Shown here in pieces: positions 46,297-57,765 of a stretch of 64,000 nucleotides of DNA; positions within the stretch are counted from its first letter, which is position 1; each line of letters starts with the position of its first letter. Position numbers and translations under genes: made by a program. The stretch is from Narthecium ossifragum. Taxonomy: Eukaryota > Streptophyta > Magnoliopsida > Dioscoreales > Nartheciaceae. The notes under the pieces were generated by a model. That model ran no database searches. It was not told where the DNA came from and saw only the letters and a list, made by a program, of their open reading frames with translations. The stretch covers positions 10,722,837 to 10,786,836 of the forward strand of contig OY986968.1 in NCBI GenBank assembly GCA_963920575.1, in the 5' to 3' direction.

Positions 46297-48052
46297 ATGA
46301 GGACTCGCTCTCTTCTCCGGACCATCTCATCTAAGCTCATCTCACCTTCTCCGGTGACCCCATGGCTGCCGGCATGTAGCAAGTTCGGCCGGTGGCTCTC
46401 GTCGGAGCTAGAGGTGCTCCACCGACATCAGGTGCTAGGGTGCTATTCCGGCGCAAACTGGCTCACCAAAGCCCTGGACCTCTCAATTGGCACTCAAAAG
46501 ATGGCAAACAACGTCCTCTTCCTAGATGCAAATAGCAGCTCTTCGGTGAGCGTTGATCAGAAGCAGGGGCGGATCCATGATTTAAAGTTCGCTCGGGCTA
46601 ACACTATCCTAATGATTTGCTTGATGGAAACTATACCAATCACAAGCTCACATTTTAATGTAATATCTCTAATGGATTTTAAAAAGTCTACTCCTATGTT
46701 TCAGTTACTGTTACTTTACACAAAAATAAGAGACTATATTTAAACAGTAAATGCTCAAGTAGTGTTCTCAATATTCAAAGCGCATTCTTTTCTTAACAGT
46801 AAAATAATTCATAAAATAATTCTGAAAACAAAAATTTGCAAGTGGGGTCTAATCTCTTGAAAGTGTCTTTTTTTCTTTCTTTCTTGGTTTGCCATCACAA
46901 TTAACAACCCAAAATCATGTATAAATTGTATGGAAGTTCAGCTATATAGCAACCCAAACCAATTAATACTTTTATTCATAAGCCACAAAACAAGAAACAA
47001 ACAATTGTCAAAACAGACATTCAATTCCATCATTAAAATGCACAAAATCAATCCACCATTCTCTAAAAATATGCAAAAATCACCAAAACACAAATAGAGA
47101 AATACAAAGAATGATTTTACCTCTCTTTCGTCGAGGAAGAGATCAAACCTTCCCCTATCCTTTACATGGAGCTGATGGCATAATGGAAGAGATGTGACAG
47201 TGATCTCCAAAGTTTCAATGAATCCAAAATTAGGGATTTAATTTGAGAAAAGGAGATGAGATAAAGAGAAATAAAAATTAGGGATTTATGTATAATACCT
47301 CAGCCGACAGTCACCCAAATCAACGATTTCCTTCATAAAGCCGCCCAATACCTTAGGCGCCCCCCTGATTACTAGACCTACCAGGCTAGCAGGCTGCCCC
47401 CGTAGACCCCGTAGGCGGCCGACAACAACAAATAAGAGTTCGTACGAATACGATGATGTAAGCATGCATGCTCTTTTTAATTTTGACTCCTTGGCATGAC
47501 TGGGCTGGGCAGGTGGGCTGGACTGGTGGGCTGGACAGGTGGGCTGGACTGATGGGCTGGGCATGTGGGCTCAATGTATTTATATTGAATTTATAGGCCT
47601 TCTAGAATTTTCATTTGGGCTGCCCGGGCTACAGCCCAGTGCAGCCCACTCATAGATCCACCCCTGATCGGAAGACCGTCGACGGTGCCCCTCCGATGGA
47701 GATCCTGGAGGCGCTGAGCGCATCGAAAGGAGTCACTTTGTTCATGGATGGCTTCGCCGGCATCTCACTTTCCTTTAAACCCCGGTGAGGCTTGCCGATG
47801 GTGCAGCCATGCAAGCTGGGGTCCTGGGTGAGCTCCCTGAATGAGCTGCACAAGGGAGTGAAGGAGCTCGACAAGAGGAGGAAGGATGGAGTAATAGCTC
47901 TGGACAAGCTGAATTTGACGGCGGCGGCCTCTAGGAGTTTGCGGGATTGCCTCTCCCGGTGGGTGGATAAGAAAGGGACGTGCCGGCCGACGGAGCTGAA
48001 GGTGGCCGCCGGTGAGTTGAAGATGAGAGGGTGGTTGCATTTAACCCGTTAA
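46297..48052 (+). pseudogene. Small plant gene relic split by a hAT-like element
   Basis: The frame opens at ATG 46297 and runs 89 codons to the insertion at 46564. Leaving out the insertion and one duplicated target, it resumes in the same frame at 47675, meets one TGA at 47786-47788, and stays open to 48052, about 213 codons. The 5' part has SGANWLTKALDLSIGTQ; the 3' part has VSSLNELHKGVKELDKRRK and charged helices. I do not recognise it firmly. The pattern is weakly like plant BYPASS1/ROH1-type proteins (DUF793/UPF0496), which is a guess from layout. It could also be one exon of a longer gene. Confidence 0.45.
46564..47666. mobile_element. hAT-like non-autonomous element
   Basis: 1103 bp. 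The ends are inverted repeats CAGGGGCGGATCCATGA and CAGGGGTGGATCTATGA (15 of 17 identical), flanked by ATCAGAAG (46556-46563) and ATCGGAAG (47667-47674), an 8-bp duplication with one change, as expected for hAT. No transposase domain was seen. A GGGCTGG-rich tandem stretch lies at about 47505-47575. Confidence 0.8.
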
Positions 48053-49079
48053 TCCGGCAAGTAGAAGAGAGGATGGTTGCATTTAACAGGATCCCGACAT
48101 TAGCATGTGTAGTGTACATGGCCCACATTCATGTACACAAAACATTTTCCATGCACATATCGTCGAACTCTCATTTGAATTTGAACCCATACATGCATCA
48201 AGAGTGTATTCGCACTCGTGGATTCTTTTCTATATTCAGAAAGAAAAAATCTCCCGCCATATTGGTATATGCAATTTCTTCTCTGTTTCTTGGCTTTCTT
48301 TCCAAAATATCTTTTGCAAGTAAGTTTTTAATTAGTATATTTAATCTTTTTACTTTTTAACTCACTCAAGAGAAAATGATTAAATTACTCTTGATTGGTC
48401 ACATTTAGATTCAATAGGAAATTGAGATTATAATAAAGGCATCTGTCATTTTATAATTATTTTAATCCACTCGTGAAATAGTGGCCCAACTATCTTTAAT
48501 TAATTTATTCTGAGTCAAATTCATACTCGGTTATATGAAAATTGCTACACAGGGGAATTTATGTTATTTAGTATATACTAACATAATATTCTTAATGGCT
48601 GAGAAATAAATTCTAGGGGCTTTCTTGCAATAAAAATGAATAAGATGGGATAAAACCTGAATACTATAGCTACAAGGTAGAAGGGTATTTGCATAAAACA
48701 CATTATATTCATGTCTAGTTTAACTTTAAACATGTGAAAAACCTTTCTTAAACTTATTTTCCAATCATCCATTACTTTAACCCCTAATCACCATTACTCG
48801 GCTTGCAGAGCTTGCTTGATTTAATAGCACCGGAAGGACACATCTTCACAGCCGGTAGCTATGTTTAGTTCGTGGAGCCTGGTTGTTCCGGATTATGATG
48901 CGGATCTGAGTATGACGCATTACGCAGAGCTTACGGGGTCTGGGGCAGCGCCCGGGCAGGGATTGATCTGTAATTTTTGGCCGTCATATGTAACTTGTAA
49001 TGTTTGATTCTTTGTCTCTGAGATTGTGAAAAAAAAACCCCAACGACTCCATGAACGTAGAGTAACTCCATGGATGTAG
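48053..49079. other. Non-coding stretch
   Basis: AT-rich DNA without a recognised gene. GAGGATGGTTGCATTTAAC occurs twice at about 48024-48086, a short direct repeat. 48880-49040 contains ACGCAGAGCTTACGGGGTCTG and ends in an A run, which suggests a small retroposed or repeat fragment. Confidence 0.4.
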
Positions 49080-50288
49080 TCCTATTTTGAGTGAACCACT
49101 GTTATCGAGGAAAATATTCAAACGCCGGCTGGCACACATCCATCACATCAGGTGATCAACAACCGTTGATTCAAACAAGTGGCACCCGTCTGGCGAGCTA
49201 CAATCATGGTATCTGTGGTACCATACCGACGCGCCAGGTGGACGAACTGACTACGAGGTTAGTGGATCATCACGTACAATACCACGAGGAGAAAAGAAGT
49301 GTTTGCCAATGAGGACAATTCGCACATTAAATGCTACTCGATCCCAAGTTCAAATCCCATCATCACGCCGCTTCGCCTATGACGTGATGATGACACCACA
49401 TTTATTATGATGCGATCCAACAATGCGATGCCTGAGGCGTCGAATTGTCCTCTACTACCCAGCCTTTGGCTCAGAAGGAAGCGACACTTAAAGTTTGGTG
49501 TCACCAAGCGACCTCGAGGTCGAGACACCCTATGAAGTCACTAATCCCGGAACCAAGCGACCTCGAGGTCGAGCCACCGTATAAAGTTGAGCAATCACCC
49601 GGACCATATTTCCATGACGAATCTAAAAGCGGGAGAATAGGGAGTGGAGCCAAATATTAGCGGAGTAGTTATTCCAAGTGAGCTACGTGTTGAGACTGCA
49701 GTAAGACCCGATCCATGATGATGGCTACCAAGGGTCGTGGGTGACGGTTAGCGACCAGTAATGTGGAGGGGGTGACTGGTAGATATAAAAGCCTTCAAGT
49801 CAGGAGAGAGTAAAACCCCCGGCTCGAATCGAACAAACTCTTTTCTTACTACTGTTACCTTAGCTACTCTTAATCCAGTCCTAGCTTGTAATCTTAGGAG
49901 TTTTCATCGGTTCTGTAATTACTCAGTTGTTGTTTTAGTGAAAGTAAGCACTTAATTTCATACTTTATTTTCCTTTCTTTCTTTCTTTAACTTTTAGAGT
50001 AGTGCAATTACTCTAAGAATAGCATAATTGTTCTTAGGAGTAGTACAATTACTCCTAGACGTAGCATAATTATTCTAAGAGTAGCGTAATCATCTTTAGA
50101 AGTACTATAGTTATTCCAGAAGTAATTTAATCACTAAAAGATATAAAAAATCCATTTGCATTAAACCTAAGTTTTATGTAATTGAGGCACAACAGAATTT
50201 ACACACCATTTTGATCACATTGTGCTATGGTTGACACATCTCACATGTCTGGCGACCACGTATCCACCTCGGCTACATACTTTTAGCA
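49080..50288 (+). repeat. 5' LTR of Ty3 element C
   Basis: The right border TTTTAGCA at 50288 is followed by a primer-binding-like site and gag. The segment from 49363 matches 3686-4385. The left border is not certain. It contains CGACCTCGAGGTCGA twice (about 49507-49570) and a row of AGTAGCATAATTATT-like words (about 49990-50120). Confidence 0.6.
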
Positions 50289-50298
50289 ATACTCTTTT

Positions 50299-50316
50299 TG
50301 GCGACCACAGTGGGAG
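50299..50316 (+). other. Primer-binding-like site of element C
   Basis: TGGCGACCACAGTGGGAG lies 10 bases after the LTR end. The TGG start and position fit a primer-binding site of the Tat kind. I did not identify the tRNA. Confidence 0.5.
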
Positions 50317-50323
50317 GCCAAAA

Positions 50324-52174
50324 ATGACACTTAGGTTCACGATCATCGATCCACATGATCGATATAATCCAAACGACCAGCAACCTGACCAAAACCCTCG
50401 AGGCTCATCCTCAACAACTGACAAGCACGACGATGATTTCTGGCAGAACCGGCATCAAGAAATCACCACTGAATTCTGAAAAACCATAGACGAAATAGGG
50501 CCTATGCATAAGGAGAACCTAAACCGAGTGGTCGATGCCCTCACGACAACCATTCTAGCCCAATTTCAAGCAGCCCACTCAGATGCCTGAGAACTGATGT
50601 CTCAGGGCATAAAAGAGGTCAAGGGAGAAATAGATAAGGCCATAGGGTCCAAGAAATAATTCTCAGAACACATCCATCAAGCCATCTCCGAGATGGGGGT
50701 CTTCATAACAGACAGAACCCAACTCCAAGCTAACATGGTGATTCAAGAGGTCACTCATGTTCTAGCTGATACCACCACTCCCCTAGCCAAATAGGTAGCT
50801 AAGGAGGTAGTGGTTGGGTTAGAACTTATCCTCGATAGACACGTTGAGCTTAATCGAAGGCTTCATGAGGAAGCACGCAGGACCGGTCCTGTGGCTACCC
50901 TGCTAAATGATGTACGGACCATCCCTCGAGGACCTAACATTCCAAGCTCGAGTAGCCAACCACTTCCTCTTGGATACCCGAACTCGACCCCAAACGTCTC
51001 CCCTCAGGGATACGTAGACCCATGTGAATCGAATAATCCAATGGCATATGCCGGAGGACCAAGGCTCTAGGCGCCTGCAGCCTACAATGTTGTGACCTAA
51101 GGTTATGATGAATTCTCAGACCCTAATCCAATCGGCTATCCTGCAAGGCAAATCGGTCCGATAGGTATCCCGAGTGGGCAGCAGGGCCCATCAGGTCATC
51201 TCGGAGGGCTACAACCCCCGACAACTTACCCTGGGGGGCAAGCTAACCAAACAAGTTACCCGGGAAGCCATCCTCATCAGGTTGTTTACCCCACCGGGCA
51301 AGTAGGGCAACTAGGAGTACCACCCGATCAATTTGCCCACACTAGGGGGCAACAAACTCATCCAAGAGGACAACTAGGTCCATATCACCCTAGAGGTCAA
51401 CTCGAGTATCCTCAATGCCATAACCTTGGTAACGAGGAATGGAGGGTCCCACCTCCGTGACTGCAACGTTCGAACTATGAGAGATTCGGGCTCGAGCCAC
51501 CTCAACTCGAGGCAGAATACATTGCTCAGGTTGTAGAACAAGTGTATAGGCCTCGGATCTCTAGGGTTGATCGACTTACACTCTGGAAACCATATCTAGA
51601 TTATATTGATAGGGAACACCCATATCCCCACAACTTCAGGATGGCAGAGTTCACCTTTTTCTCGGGGGACAATGATATGTCGGCCCTGAAACATTTAGTT
51701 AGGTTTACTTGCCAATATCGGAAGTACGGGGACAATGATTTGCTCAAACTCTGAATCTTTCATACATCACTTACCGGATCGGCTTTCACTAGGTATATTA
51801 ATCTTCCCCATAATTCAATCTTCACCTTGGATGACCTACAGAGCCAGTTCCAGGCTTATTTTTCTAAGACTGACCCTGGGACATACATAGCAGATCTTGC
51901 TCGAATTCGACAAAAATATGAGGAAACAGCTCAGCAGTTTATCTTCTGTTTTCACCAAACCAAAATTAGGTGCAAGACTCCTCTCCCTGAGTCCGAATTT
52001 GTCAAACTAGCTCAGGATGATCTTAACTTCGAGCTTAGGAAGAAATTTGAGATTATGGTCTTTAATGATCTCTTCGAATCAATAGAGATAGCCTTGAGGT
52101 ACGAGCAAATGCTCAGAGAAGAATCAACTCAAAGGAGATCCTCGCATGGCAAATACCATTAGGAGCTCGACAAC
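50324..52174 (+). pseudogene. Gag of Ty3 element C, part 1
   Basis: One reading frame runs from ATG 50324 with no net frameshift but about nine in-frame stops. Domains: a charged N-terminus, a Pro/Gln/Gly-rich stretch (about 51120-51450), then the retrotransposon gag domain (51542-52162: FRMAEFTFFSGDNDMSALKH, GSAFTRYINLP, AQQFIFCFHQTKIRC). Each stop is explained by a C-to-T or G-to-A transition, for example TGA in place of Trp after LLKL and TAG in place of Gln before ELDN. The frame continues at 56927 beyond element D. Confidence 0.75.
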
Positions 52175-52865
52175 TGCTAGTCTTCGATCAAAGCAAAATG
52201 ACAAATAAAATCTAACTAGCCACTTTCGTAGGACTCATGATTGTAGTTAGCATGTGCAACAAGCCGTTAAACTCCTATGTTTACCCTAGAGGACAAGTGT
52301 TGTCTCGTGAGGGTTTACAGTGATGATACCCACAAACACAACATTTAGACTTGTCATTTCAAAATACAATGCGTCAATTCATATGTGATCTAGATTTGCT
52401 CAAATGTCAAATAATAGAATCATGTGCATACTAACATTCTTCAAATCACGCAAATATAAGAAATAGGTTAATCAAGCTATGGTTATTACCCTTCAAGGAC
52501 TTTAAAGCACTTAATACAATTATAGTATAGTCAAGAAATCCAATTGTAGTATTTTACCACACATATAGTTGGGTTTTTCAAAATCAACCAAGTAAGGCTC
52601 AATCTGGCTTAGTCATCTCAAGTATTTCACATGTTTACTAGAAATGTAACATGGTTTCTCTTTATATTTTTTTTAATTAATGTGTGACCATGTAATATTA
52701 TAATCCCTTAAGCTTTCTTCTAGGTCCTTGTAACCAGCTTTAGGTTAATGGCTCCCAAACCAATTGGTTTTAGGGCATTGGGTGATAAAGCACCCCTCGG
52801 ACTTAATTGCTCGAACATAGAAGGCTACAAATTACAACTAGTCAAAACACATATTCTCTTTTCTC

Positions 52866-53430
52866 TTCTTTTTTTTTTCAATCCTAAGCCGTTTGACACG
52901 AACAATATACGTTGTTACACACATTGCTCGGTTACTAAGCTTTCGGATTCTCATTTTTCTTTTTCTCTTTTTTTTTTCAATCCTAAGTCGTTTGACGCGA
53001 ATGATATACGTTGTTACGCACATTGCCCGGTTACTAAGCTTTTAGATTTCAACTATATAAGCATAGCCATTTTTGATTAAGCAAAACAAGATTCCTACCT
53101 TTGACTTCTTAATCCTTCAAGGTACCAAACTCGAATTGACTAATTAACCCCTTAAAAATGTGCGAATATGGAATGATGTTGAATTACTCAATCAACTTTA
53201 ACATGTAACAAGCGAGTTAAAGTGAATGAAGAATAGTATCCCTATCATGATCAGCAAACCCTTATAAATATGTGAAACTTCGAATATATCATGTAGCAAT
53301 CATCCATAAAGGGTACAAGAGTTGAATTTTTCACATAACCATTAATGCAAGCATTTGGCATTTCAAGTGCAAATAGAAAATGGTTATCATGCATGTAATG
53401 TATACCCCCAACTTAAATGGGATTGTCCTC
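52866..53430 (-). other. 3' non-coding region of element D with paired modules
   Basis: Two tandem modules of about 99 bp each hold TCCTAAGYCGTTTGACRCG, ATATACGTTGTTAC and CGGTTACTAAGCTTT (cores at 52927 and 53026). A polypurine stretch at 53404-53412 on the minus strand is preceded by GAGGACAATCCCATTTAAGT. The same order is seen in element B (7740-8280). Confidence 0.5.
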
Positions 53431-54290
53431 AAGCACGAGTGAAGGGGAAAAGAAAGAGATAACCTTAATTGTCATTTAATAATCATGTAAAACGTTCAAT
53501 CTTGCAAGGCAAATGAGCATTAGTGAGTTATACAAAATTAGCAATAAAACTAAAGAATTGAGTTAGGTATAGAATAGAGGTTGAGATGAGAATGCTAGAG
53601 GAAGTTCAATGTTGATTCGCTTGTATACACGGCCTGAAAACAAAGGGAAGATGTGTCAAGCACAGTAAAGTACAATAGATAGGGAATTAGAAATTACAAA
53701 ATATTTGGACAGTATCTCCTTAGTATATAGTAGATAGCATCAAGGGCGTACTATGTGTGACATGTAAAATACAAGAACCACATCCTCCACAAGTTACACA
53801 TACAATGAGGTACACCCTCGTTAACAAATACAAGCTAACAAACACATAAAGAGGCACACCCTCGAGAACATTGAAATAGTATCAATCAATCATTCAACTA
53901 TCCAAAACGTAATAAGAATAGTCACCATGTACAAAAATGTAACTATCCCCAAGCCCCCAAAAAATGGACTCATATATATCCTCAATTTCTCATTCAACCA
54001 TTAAGATTAAATCCTCAAAATCACAATAACTCACTAATGTATTGAATCATGGCCAGACATTTTTCAATTTATTCTCAAACAACAATGAAATCAAAGAAGT
54101 TCAATTAAGTATTAAACAACGCAAACCAAGCACACATACAAAGAAATACGAAAAATACAAGCATGCAATCAAGGAAAACAAAGCAAGTAAACAATCAAGC
54201 AAACATAGTTGGGTTGCCTCCCAACAAGCGCTACGTTTGACGTCTTTAGCTAGACTCAATACAAGCTTATGAGTATATAAGAGGCTCTAT

Positions 54291-55483
54291 CTAATTGATA
54301 GAAGCATCTACAAAGTCTCGATAGAAGCATCTACAAAGTCTCGATAGAAGCCATCTCCGTATGGTTTTACTCATATGCCAATGGTCATACAAAGTATCCA
54401 TCAAGACAATCCATTGTAACATTTTGCCAATGTTGGCATGAGATAAGTCAAAATCTCGATCAAGAAAAATATTTGGTCCAAAGAGTTTATGCAATATCAA
54501 AGAAAATGGCTTGAGATCCAAAATTAGAGGTGACATCGTAGTGTGTAATGTTGGAATGGTAATTTTAGTGGATGAGAACTCCCATGGATGTCTCCACCAT
54601 GGGATCACACAAACATTGTCTAAATTATTATGCTCATCGAAAACGGGTAAAATCTCATTCAATCCTTTACAAGCATCCAAGGCCGGTAAAATATCAAGGC
54701 ACATCTTATCATCATCATAGTTATGAGTAACCAATACATCATCATGTATCAACATACTATTTTCAAGTAAAACTACATCAAGATTCGGAGTATCCTCATA
54801 TAAGACTTCATCAACCGGCAAATCGATATCATACAAATCTTCATTAAAATTAGGTATTCCTTCGTAAAAAGCTTCATTAACCGGCAAAGCAATATTATGA
54901 TATAAAGGAGACATCAAATCATGCATGCATTCATCAATCAATGTATTGTTTTGATCCTGAAAAGTTAGAGGCTCCGGTTCATTTACAAAAACATCAAAGG
55001 CCGGTAGAAGATTATCTAAACTATTAACAACCGGTAAAGCCTCTTTACATACCACATTATTGTGTGCATTACTATTATTAAAAATATAGCCATCACAAAC
55101 ATTTCATTAAAAGCAATAGGCATTAGCTCATTCATACATCCATCAACATCATCATAATATGAATTAATCGAGGAAGCTAGTTGTCCAACTTGGATTTCTA
55201 GATTGGATAATGATTGTGAGTGTGAATGTATAAGTTGGCTATGTTCCTCAAAAGTTTCAAATGCCTTAAGTAATCTTTTCATCAAAGCCGGATCTCTTTG
55301 TGCTTGTGGTGGAGGGGAAAGGGGTGGCTCATACCAATGATAAGGTTGAGAAGGATGCGGTGGCGGAAACATAGATGCATAATCATATGCCGGTATGCTC
55401 ATATAATAAGGTTGATCATTAGGTGGATAGTAACCTTGATATTTCCAATCAAAGTAAAATGAATTTTCAACCATATATAACAA
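54291..55483 (-). pseudogene. Gag-like and acidic frame of element D
   Basis: Two overlapping frames, 55483-55016 and 55055-54291, make about 400 residues if read through one frameshift near 55090. The N-terminal part is Tyr/Pro-rich and then has SLSNLEIQVGQLASSI, a helix commonly found in gag of Athila/Tat-type elements. The C-terminal part is acidic with repeated LPxxD/E blocks (LPVNEAFYEGIPN, LPVDEVLYEDTPN, ILPALDACKGLN, ILPVFDEHNN). It ends in a Trp/Arg-rich region. No enzyme motif is visible. The function of the acidic part is unknown. Confidence 0.5.
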
Positions 55484-55711
55484 TCAATGATCACGCCAAA
55501 AGATAGAGATACTTTACAATGGACGGGTCCAAGAATGTGGCGTCCGCCGTCTTTGTAGATTGTTGATTCTTTTCACATCGACATTTCCTATCAATGCAAA
55601 TATATAGCAATGTAAGCAAAAATCATTCTTTTTGGTATTTTCTTGATAAGATAAGAAAAGAAAAACTAATCGTAGAGAGTTATATCAAGTAGGTGATTCA
55701 ACTAATCTAAT

Positions 55712-55729
55712 TCCCCGGCAACGGCGTCA
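55712..55729 (-). other. Primer-binding site of element D
   Basis: The plus strand reads TCCCCGGCAACGGCGTCA, one base different from the tRNA-Asp end seen in A and B. It is four bases from the LTR border at 55734. Confidence 0.75.
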
Positions 55730-55733
55730 TTTT

Positions 55734-56921
55734 TGATGCGCCTTGAAATGTGTCGTTAAGTATATCAAAGGCTATCAAAATAAATTACCAGACTACTAAT
55801 TAACTACAACGTAGTTATAGTGGAAGTACAGGTTGAGTTCTCGAGGAATTGGATGGTCGAATTAATAAATGTGATATAATCTCTACAAAAGTTGAAAACA
55901 ATTGGGTTGGTTCTTTGGTTTTTCTAACTAAAGTACTCTAAAAGCAATTAAGGCTAAGATTTATCGAGAAGGAAATCCTATGAAATTCCAATCCGAATTA
56001 GGGTCTAAATATTTTCTCTATGAATCAAAATGAATGGCACTCAAGAAATGGTCTAAATTGGGGATCAACGAGCGTAGGATTAGTAGCGCTCGCCGCTAAT
56101 GAGATGTCGGGTTAGGATCATCTCATCGACGAATTACAAGGTTAAGATCTATGATCAAGGCTTTAACTTGATCATAGCTCAACAACCGCCGGGTTAAGGT
56201 CATTTGTTGGCAATTAATCAAGGCTTTGTATGAATAATGTTTTGTTTCTTAGATTTCTCACTCCAACCCACCATCGAAGACATGAATGGTACATATGATA
56301 GTCATGGCTTGGGATGGTTCTAGCACCTCAAGATCCTATCCTAAAATCAAGGATTCATCCCCTAGAGTTAGTCATGGTTCTAGCATAGCCTCTTCTTTGA
56401 GGAATTGAATCAAACATCTAGCAAGCATCTAATATTCATACAATCACTTGCAAGAGAAAGCATTCCAAACATTCAACAATGGGTTTCATTAAAGAAACAA
56501 AGGATTACATGTGAATTCATACAAATACATATCAAAAGAGTCATTACATCAAGAAACAAAAGAGAAATCTAAGAAATAAACCCTAAGACATCAAGGAATT
56601 CCCAAGGAGAAGGGGTTTAGTTACTCATCTTAGGTAAGAGATTCATGGAAGAGGAGGCTTGACCCATCTTCTCCATCAAAATCTAAAACTTTTCTGGATC
56701 GATCCGAATTGGGTCTAGATCAATCCAGACTAGGTCTGGTCTGGATCCATTCGAATATGACAGATTTTGTGCAATTTATTTCTTTTAAGCCCGGATGCGA
56801 TGCAACTCTCTTTGGAAACTCTTGTACTTGAAATAACATGAAAAGTTATTAGAAATGCATTGCTTGAGAGCTAACAAAGCCAAGTTAAATGGGTGAATTA
56901 TGCATATTTTGTGACTCATCA
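55734..56921 (-). repeat. 5' LTR of element D
   Basis: Minus strand TGATGAGTCACAAAATATGC...TTTCAAGGCGCATCA, 1188 bp. The U5 end resembles that of family E (60058). A GATCGATC/GATCAATC pair at 56697/56718 has a 21-bp pitch. Confidence 0.75.
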
Positions 56922-56926
56922 ACAAC

Positions 56927-57234
56927 ACTGAGGTCGATCAAACTGAGTTCATAAAAGGCAACCCACTAACATGTGAGCTATTAACCCGACGCAGCGACGA
57001 GGCTTCGAAATCGGTACAAGAAGAGATACACAAGTTCCTGTTCGATATATCCAACGCTGAGAAAATCTTTGATTGGTTATTGGCTAATAAATGAATCAAA
57101 ATTTGACATCAAATCCTTGACCCGAAGAAATTGAAGGGGAAAGAATTTTGTAAGTAGGATGGGGTTTTGTGTCATTTTTCATAACACAATCCAACATAGG
57201 ATCGAAGCTAGTGAACTCAAGTTCGCCGAGCCGC
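56927..57234 (+). pseudogene. Gag of Ty3 element C, part 2
   Basis: Continues the gag frame directly after element D: TEVDQTEFIKGNPL, then NAEKIFDWLLANK and KLKGKEFCK, which match the gag C-terminus of Tat-type elements just before the zinc knuckle. Several in-frame stops again look like transitions. It is cut at 57235 by a CACTA terminus, so protease and pol of this element are absent from the window. Confidence 0.7.
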
Positions 57235-57765
57235 CACTACAAGAAAAGATGGATTCAATAACACATATTTCATAGCATATATTTGTAAATGCTATTAAAG
57301 ATTGATTATTGATAACATAAATATTTAGTATGCTATAAATTTGTATCGAAGTCGTGACATTTAGAGATCGGTGACATTTTATAGGATGTTTTATAGCATA
57401 TTCTTTGCTGCTGCTATCAATGCATATATCATAGCACATGTTTCATAGCATTCTTTACAAAATGCTATAAAACAAATTATGTATTTATAAAATAAATTTA
57501 AAAATGCTATAAATTTGTAAATGTGCCAATAACATTTAGTAGCTGGTGACATTTGTTCGGATTATTTATAACATTCTCTTTGACTATGCGATTAATGCTT
57601 AGTTTAGAGCACATGTTCATAGCATTTCTAATTAAGAATATGCTATTAAGTGCATGTCAAAACCGAGTTAGCATTGCAGGATGGGCAATTGGGTTCAATC
57701 CAATTCTATCGCTACCCTTGGCTATTTCGATCAATGCAGCTTTGATATACAAGTATTGACGACCA
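57235..57765. mobile_element. CACTA-type transposon end
   Basis: Begins CACTACAAGAAAAG, the classic terminal repeat of plant CACTA (En/Spm) elements. Subterminal words ATAGCATA, TGCTATAAA and GTGACATTT repeat on both strands. It is cut by the solo LTR at 57766. The matching end TTTTCTTGTAGTG was not found. Confidence 0.65.

Larger units (their letters stand above)
52175..56921 (-). mobile_element. Element D: Ty3-type element without pol, nested in C
   Basis: It lies between two copies of ACAAC (52170-52174, 56922-56926), and removing it rejoins element C gag in frame. The right side is an LTR (55734-56921) followed on the minus strand by a tRNA-Asp-type primer-binding site (55712-55729, one mismatch), a gag-like frame and a non-coding region with a polypurine stretch. 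No protease, RT or integrase is present. The left end begins TGCTAGTC and does not match the right LTR, so the 3' LTR is missing or replaced. Confidence 0.7.
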
